From positions 1 to 8,432 of the forward strand of contig WRNI01000042.1 of assembly GCA_009776695.1 (NCBI GenBank): DNA of 8,432 nucleotides, read 5' to 3'. This stretch comes from Methanomassiliicoccaceae archaeon (GTDB lineage: Archaea; Thermoplasmatota; Thermoplasmata; Methanomassiliicoccales; Methanomethylophilaceae). Below are positions 6,120 to 8,432 of the stretch, one piece after another. The notes beneath the pieces are model-generated. The model was given only the letters and a program-made list of their open reading frames with translations. It made no database searches and was not told where the DNA came from. The position numbers and the translations under genes are program-made. The stretch's first letter is position 1, and each line of letters begins with the position of its first letter.

Positions 6120-6221
6120 TAAGAGACTATCCGACTGACAGAGGCATTCGGATATTACGACCTGGTCCGTCCAAAAGGCGAGGAAGATTATATTTGGAAT
6201 ACTTCAAAAAGAGGAATAAAA

Positions 6222-6410
6222 ATGGCCTACGGAGATAGGAATTACAGGGACAGAGACCAGCCGCCGAGAGAGATGCACAAAGCCACGTGCTCAGACTGTG
6301 GGAACGAATGCGAGGTTCCATTCAAACCGACGCAGGGAAAACCGGTCTATTGCAGGGAGTGCTTCAGAAAGCACGCACCTCCGAGAGACAACAACAGGCG
6401 CAGATACTGA
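6222..6410 (+). CDS. Small CxxC-x17-CxxC zinc-binding protein
   Basis: The 62-residue protein has four cysteines as C23-x2-C26 and C44-x2-C47, with exactly 17 residues between the pairs. This matches the CxxC-x17-CxxC domain (TIGR04272 type), with characteristic VPFKPTQGKPVYCRECF. The knuckles very probably bind one zinc ion. The flanks are short, polar and rich in Arg/Asp/Asn (DRNYRDRDQPPRE at the start, PPRDNNRRRY at the end), like nucleic-acid-binding tails. A fifth cysteine (C30) is also present. The start is supported by GAGGA six bases upstream. It is probably monocistronic, with a leader of about 84 bases if the palindromic TATA box is used. The function of the family is not established; RNA or DNA binding is inferred from composition. 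Confidence 0.88.
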   Translation: MAYGDRNYRDRDQPPREMHKATCSDCGNECEVPFKPTQGKPVYCRECFRKHAPPRDNNRRRY

Positions 6411-6449
6411 GCTCATACCGGGCGAGATATCACACCTGAAACCACTTAC

Positions 6450-6468
6450 ATATTTTCGATCTGTTTCT
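6450..6468 (+). terminator. T-rich candidate terminator of the zinc-binding protein gene
   Basis: The stretch about 40 bases after the stop codon is pyrimidine-rich (ATATTTTCGATCTGTTTCT), with several short T runs and no hairpin. This resembles weak archaeal U-tract termination. It sits just before the TATA box of the methyltransferase gene. Confidence 0.35.
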
Positions 6469-6473
6469 CATCA

Positions 6474-6484
6474 TAATAATATAT
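6474..6484 (+). promoter_or_regulatory. TATA box of the methyltransferase gene
   Basis: TAATAATATAT is centred 26-27 bases before an in-frame ATG at 6506 and only about 15 bases before the ATG at 6494. This spacing favours a leaderless transcript beginning at or near 6506. Confidence 0.5.
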
Positions 6485-6493
6485 CCTTATGTT

Positions 6494-7162
6494 ATGACCG
6501 TCAGCATGTACATGCCTAAGGATCTCGATCAGTTCAGAAGACCGGCGGGCGAGGAAGGACGCCTTTTGCTGAACGAAATGAATGAGCACCACCGGGGACT
6601 GAGCGAATGGGCGCTCTCGAAGGTACCGAGGACCGGGTGCAGGAAGATACTGGACATCGGGTGCGGGGGCGGTATGTTCATATCGCTGCTCGCGCACCGT
6701 TATCCTGATGCGCATATAGAGGGGATCGATATATCTGAGACGTCCGTGGCAGCGGCCGCGGAATATAACAGAGAGATAGTGAACAAAGGGCGCTGTCATA
6801 TCTCTTTAGGATCGGTCTCCGAACTTCCGTTCGATGCGGGGACGTTCGATCTTGTCACCGCCGTCGAGACGTACTTCTTCTGGCCTGATATAAGCAACGA
6901 CATACGTAAAGCGGCATCGACGGTCCGTAATGACGGCATTCTCCTCATTGTCTCGGAGACGTACCCGCACCCGGACTTCAAAGAAAGGAACGAAGAGTTC
7001 GTCCGCAGCTTCGGTCTGAAACTTTTAGAGAACAAAGATATGGCCGAGATCATAGAAAAGTGCTCGATGGACGTCACCGTCAGCACCGACGAGAAAAAGA
7101 ACTGGGTCACTTTCGTCGGAAGGAAGCGTTCAGATCCTGCCGAACCGGACCGACATATATAA
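6494..7162 (+). CDS. Class I SAM-dependent methyltransferase
   Basis: The 222-residue cytoplasmic protein has a Rossmann-fold Methyltransferase_11-type core. Motif I ILDIGCGGG is at 52-60 and binds S-adenosylmethionine. The acidic residue binding the ribose is D79 in GIDIS. Then come SELPFDAGTFDLVTAVETYFFWPD (109-132) and a later strand ILLIVSETYP. The N-terminal MNEHHRGLSEWALSKV is typical of a broad group of uncharacterised small methyltransferases in gut archaea and Firmicutes. The substrate cannot be assigned. Starts at 6494, 6506 and 6512 are all in frame and none has a ribosome-binding site. The TATA position favours 6506 (218 residues), while 6494 is the longest plausible form. The last 33 bases overlap the opposing membrane microprotein gene. 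Confidence 0.92.
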   Translation: MTVSMYMPKDLDQFRRPAGEEGRLLLNEMNEHHRGLSEWALSKVPRTGCRKILDIGCGGGMFISLLAHRYPDAHIEGIDISETSVAAAAEYNREIVNKGRCHISLGSVSELPFDAGTFDLVTAVETYFFWPDISNDIRKAASTVRNDGILLIVSETYPHPDFKERNEEFVRSFGLKLLENKDMAEIIEKCSMDVTVSTDEKKNWVTFVGRKRSDPAEPDRHI

Positions 7163-7321
7163 TTTGAGAACGGCGAAGGCGAACATCACTATCGATACAC
7201 CAACTATTATCAGCAATACGCCCGCGGCCGTAATGTCCTCTATATAAAGCCAAAGACCCACCGACGCGAGTATGACGCCTGTAAAAAGCAATACCGTCAT
7301 GTTCCGCCTGCTGTACCACAT
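7130..7321 (-). CDS. Two-helix membrane microprotein, unknown function
   Basis: This is a predicted 63-residue protein of no recognised family. Two hydrophobic segments are visible, TVLLFTGVILASVGLWLYI (about 9-27) and AAGVLLIIVGVSIVMFAFAV (about 32-51), joined by a short acidic loop (EDIT). Arg residues at 5, 6, 59 and 62 suggest both ends face the cytoplasm, forming a helical hairpin. The ATG at 7321 is chosen because a TATA-like TTGATATT is centred about 26 bases upstream, which would give a leaderless mRNA. A shorter start at 7300 has AGGCGG just upstream, and a longer TTG start at 7351 is less likely. Its 3' end lies antisense within the methyltransferase gene. Hydrophobic composition supports it as coding, but homologues were not checked. 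Confidence 0.65.
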   Translation of the reverse strand: MWYSRRNMTVLLFTGVILASVGLWLYIEDITAAGVLLIIVGVSIVMFAFAVLKLYMSVRFGRI

Positions 7322-7380
7322 GACCGCCGGATGTGATACAAAGAATATCAATCTTGCCGGTACGTTCGCTGCCGGGAACG

Positions 7381-7402
7381 AAGAAAGGAAAAGAAAGAGG
7401 TT
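7381..7402 (-). terminator. Pyrimidine-rich candidate terminator behind the PNPOx-like gene
   Basis: Read on the minus strand, the 22 bases immediately after the stop codon are almost entirely C and T, with repeated T triplets and one T4. This is compatible with archaeal termination. It separates this gene from the membrane microprotein gene. Confidence 0.4.
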
Positions 7403-7801
7403 TTACGCAAGCTTCTTGCCTGCGTTCGGGTTTGCGCTCTGGTCGAACACCGCTGTCGGCTCGAACAGCCAGACCGCGTTGGCCTTAAGATGCATCGCCG
7501 CGAGTGCCTTGTTCATCTCATCGAATATCGGTCCCTCGGTGACACGCTGCTTCGCCTTCACGTTGACGCTGAACGATGTGAGACCGGCGATAAGCAATAT
7601 CGCCGCCTTGTCGTTCTTCGCCAGGTTGGCCGCCGTCGATCTCATAAGCACCTCTCCCACGATCAGCATATCGGGCGCGACCGCCTGTATGCTCCCGCAG
7701 ACTATGGAGTGGGGCTGTCCGTCCGCGCTGACCGACGTCAGTACTTTCACTGACTTCTGGTCCTTGAACGCTGCCATTACATTCTCCGGAAGTGATACCA
7801 T
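7403..7801 (-). CDS. Pyridoxamine 5'-phosphate oxidase-like split-barrel protein
   Basis: The 132-residue protein has the FMN-binding split-barrel pattern. An N-terminal helix LPENVMAAFKDQ is followed by strands KVLTSVSADGQPHSIVCGSIQAV (about 19-41) and MLIVGEV, then the helix with MRSTAANLAKNDKAAILLI (53-71), and a strand FSVNVKAKQRVTEGPIFDEM. Such proteins usually dimerise around FMN or a related flavin and act as small redox enzymes or flavin reservoirs. The true pyridoxine-pathway reaction is not implied, and the substrate is unknown. The start is supported by GGTGG six bases upstream and a TATA box (7832-7840). The C-terminal NPNAGKKLA is polar and probably disordered. It seems to be its own transcription unit, downstream of the small genes at 7890-8389. 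Confidence 0.86.
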   Translation of the reverse strand: MVSLPENVMAAFKDQKSVKVLTSVSADGQPHSIVCGSIQAVAPDMLIVGEVLMRSTAANLAKNDKAAILLIAGLTSFSVNVKAKQRVTEGPIFDEMNKALAAMHLKANAVWLFEPTAVFDQSANPNAGKKLA

Positions 7802-7831
7802 TTAAACCACCGGACATGAACCGACGTGTTA

Positions 7832-7840
7832 GTATATATC
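7832..7840 (-). promoter_or_regulatory. TATA box of the PNPOx-like gene
   Basis: GATATATAC on the minus strand is centred about 35 bases before the ATG. It predicts a short leader of about 9 bases ending with the GGTGG ribosome-binding site. It is flanked by imperfectly matching CGTGTT (7825-7830) and AGCACG (7841-7846), a possible operator dyad. Confidence 0.55.
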
Positions 7841-7851
7841 AGCACGCTATC

Positions 7852-7874
7852 ACGGGTGTAACTAACGCACCCGT
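7852..7874. repeat. 7-bp inverted repeat upstream of the PNPOx-like promoter
   Basis: ACGGGTG (7852-7858) and CACCCGT (7868-7874) are perfect complements around a nine-base spacer. The repeat lies between the end of the 32-residue microprotein gene and the TATA box of the PNPOx-like gene. It could be a regulatory site for the latter, or a 3' hairpin of the former; no T-run follows in the leftward direction. Confidence 0.5.
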
Positions 7875-7889
7875 TTCAACACATCAGAC

Positions 7890-7988
7890 TCATTCCGATC
7901 TCGGTTTCCGTATGTTGATCGCGAAGAGGACGGCAAAGAACACTGCGCCGGCCACGAACAAAGGTATGAACTCCGTCACGTCTATCAT
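7890..7988 (-). CDS. Single-helix membrane microprotein (32 residues), unknown function
   Basis: A short frame encodes MIDVTEFIPLFVAGAVFFAV and then LFAINIRKPRSE. It has one clear transmembrane segment (about residues 8-25) followed by a basic IRKPR tail, which predicts an external N-terminus and a cytoplasmic C-terminus. It matches no family I recognise. Translation signals are unusually good for such a small gene: AGGTG five bases before the ATG, and a TATA box (8021-8032) placing the transcript start about 11 bases ahead. The longer in-frame opening to 8102 runs antisense-free through the PAS gene end and has no such signals. It could be a small subunit or regulator of a membrane complex; that is speculation. 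Confidence 0.62.
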   Translation of the reverse strand: MIDVTEFIPLFVAGAVFFAVLFAINIRKPRSE

Positions 7989-8020
7989 ATATGCACCTGC
8001 ACCGTCAACATCGTGTCCGT

Positions 8021-8032
8021 ATATATTATTAA
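8021..8032 (-). promoter_or_regulatory. TATA box of the 32-residue microprotein gene
   Basis: TTAATAATATAT on the minus strand directly follows the TGA stop of the PAS gene. It is centred about 38 bases before the microprotein ATG, predicting a transcript start near 8000, just upstream of AGGTG. Confidence 0.55.
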
Positions 8033-8389
8033 TCACGCCTTTCTGAGATGCTGGACCACGAGCTTTATCTCCCCGCCCTGGGAAAGCGGCATCGTGGTGC
8101 ACTTATAACGTTCGCCGGTCGACGGCATCGTGCGGAAGCTTTTGCATCTGTCGTCCCTTACGGCTGCGGTCACCGGACAGTCGTCGCAGCACATGGTCTT
8201 CCCGAAAAGCGTGAAGCATCCCCTTCCTATCACGCTTTCAAGAGATACGCCGAACTTCTCCGTCCCGGCACGGTTCATCCAGACGACCGTGTGCTCGGAA
8301 TCGTGTATTATGATTATGTCGTCGATCTCGTCGAGTATGAGGTTCAGAAGGCTTTCCGTGTAATTCTCTTCCTTTTGAATGTCCATCAT
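8033..8389 (-). CDS. Stand-alone PAS-domain protein with a cysteine cluster
   Basis: The 118-residue protein consists of one PAS sensor domain. An N-terminal helix SLLNLILDEIDDIIIIHD leads into VVWMNRAGTEKFGVSLESVIGRGC, the typical PAS core (about 22-58), then a C-terminal sheet YKCTTMPLSQ and EIKLVVQHL. It has no attached kinase, GGDEF or DNA-binding domain, so it must signal by protein contact or act as a ligand binder. Cysteines lie at 58, 67, 68, 71, 82 and 97. The GRGCFTLF ... CCDDCPV arrangement resembles the C-x-n-CxxCP motif of many methanogen PAS domains and may hold a metal or act as a redox switch. The start has no strong ribosome-binding site. A TATA box (8417-8426) predicts a 6-base leader. 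ATG at 8386 is an equal alternative. Confidence 0.88.
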   Translation of the reverse strand: MMDIQKEENYTESLLNLILDEIDDIIIIHDSEHTVVWMNRAGTEKFGVSLESVIGRGCFTLFGKTMCCDDCPVTAAVRDDRCKSFRTMPSTGERYKCTTMPLSQGGEIKLVVQHLRKA

Positions 8390-8416
8390 ATCACAGCAAA
8401 GGTATCAGGCTATGCG

Positions 8417-8426
8417 TTTATATTAT
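8417..8426 (-). promoter_or_regulatory. TATA box of the PAS gene
   Basis: ATAATATAAA on the minus strand is centred about 32 bases before the ATG pair at 8389/8386. It implies an almost leaderless mRNA. Confidence 0.5.
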
Positions 8427-8432
8427 GATTGC

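Noticed and set aside
8048..8428. 126-codon plus-strand frame at the right edge
   Set aside because: It is antisense to the PAS gene, which has a clear domain match.
1..8432. CRISPR array, insertion sequence or toxin-antitoxin module
   Set aside because: No regularly spaced direct repeats, transposase motifs, terminal inverted repeats or paired toxin/antitoxin-like frames were found on either strand.

Overview
The window looks like chromosomal DNA from a euryarchaeon, most likely of the Thermoplasmatota (Methanomassiliicoccales-like). The evidence is: (i) nearly every gene start has an AT-rich TATA-like box about 26-45 bp upstream and no bacterial -35/-10 pair; (ii) several starts look leaderless or have only a very short leader; (iii) there is an archaeal-type COG1325 predicted exosome-associated RNA-binding protein; (iv) the tRNA-Ile gene encodes no CCA; (v) TAG is the rarest stop codon (1 of the 10 genes whose stop is visible). 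The lineage is an inference from gene content. Some families (MarR/ABC exporter, YdbC, CorC) are shared with bacteria such as Firmicutes.

Left part (1-3660), minus strand: a three-gene operon of a MarR-type repressor followed by two overlapping half-transporters. Together these resemble a heterodimeric type IV ABC exporter (TM287/288 or BmrCD-like). The first half carries a degenerate ATP site, and the second runs off the left edge just after its Walker A motif. A 13-bp palindrome lies next to the repressor's TATA box. Upstream, also on the minus strand, is a tRNA-Ile(GAU) with a T8 terminator.

Middle (3740-6410): a COG1325-like RNA-binding protein (+) is divergent from the tRNA, with a long inverted repeat between them. 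It converges on, and overlaps, a CNNM/CBS/CorC membrane protein (-). Divergent from that is a YdbC/PC4-like single-stranded nucleic-acid-binding protein (+). It is followed by a strong 3' hairpin and then a small CxxC-x17-CxxC zinc-binding protein (+).

Right part (6480-8432): a class I SAM methyltransferase (+) overlaps tail-to-tail with a two-helix membrane microprotein (-). Then come a PNPOx-like split-barrel flavoprotein, a 32-residue one-helix microprotein and a stand-alone cysteine-rich PAS protein. These three are all on the minus strand, and each appears to have its own TATA box.

Nothing here is a clear defence island, CRISPR array, insertion sequence or prophage. The genes are mostly small independent housekeeping or accessory units with short intergenic regions. 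The less ordinary material lies in the intergenic inverted repeats, the overlapping convergent 3' ends, the two microproteins and the cysteine-rich PAS protein.
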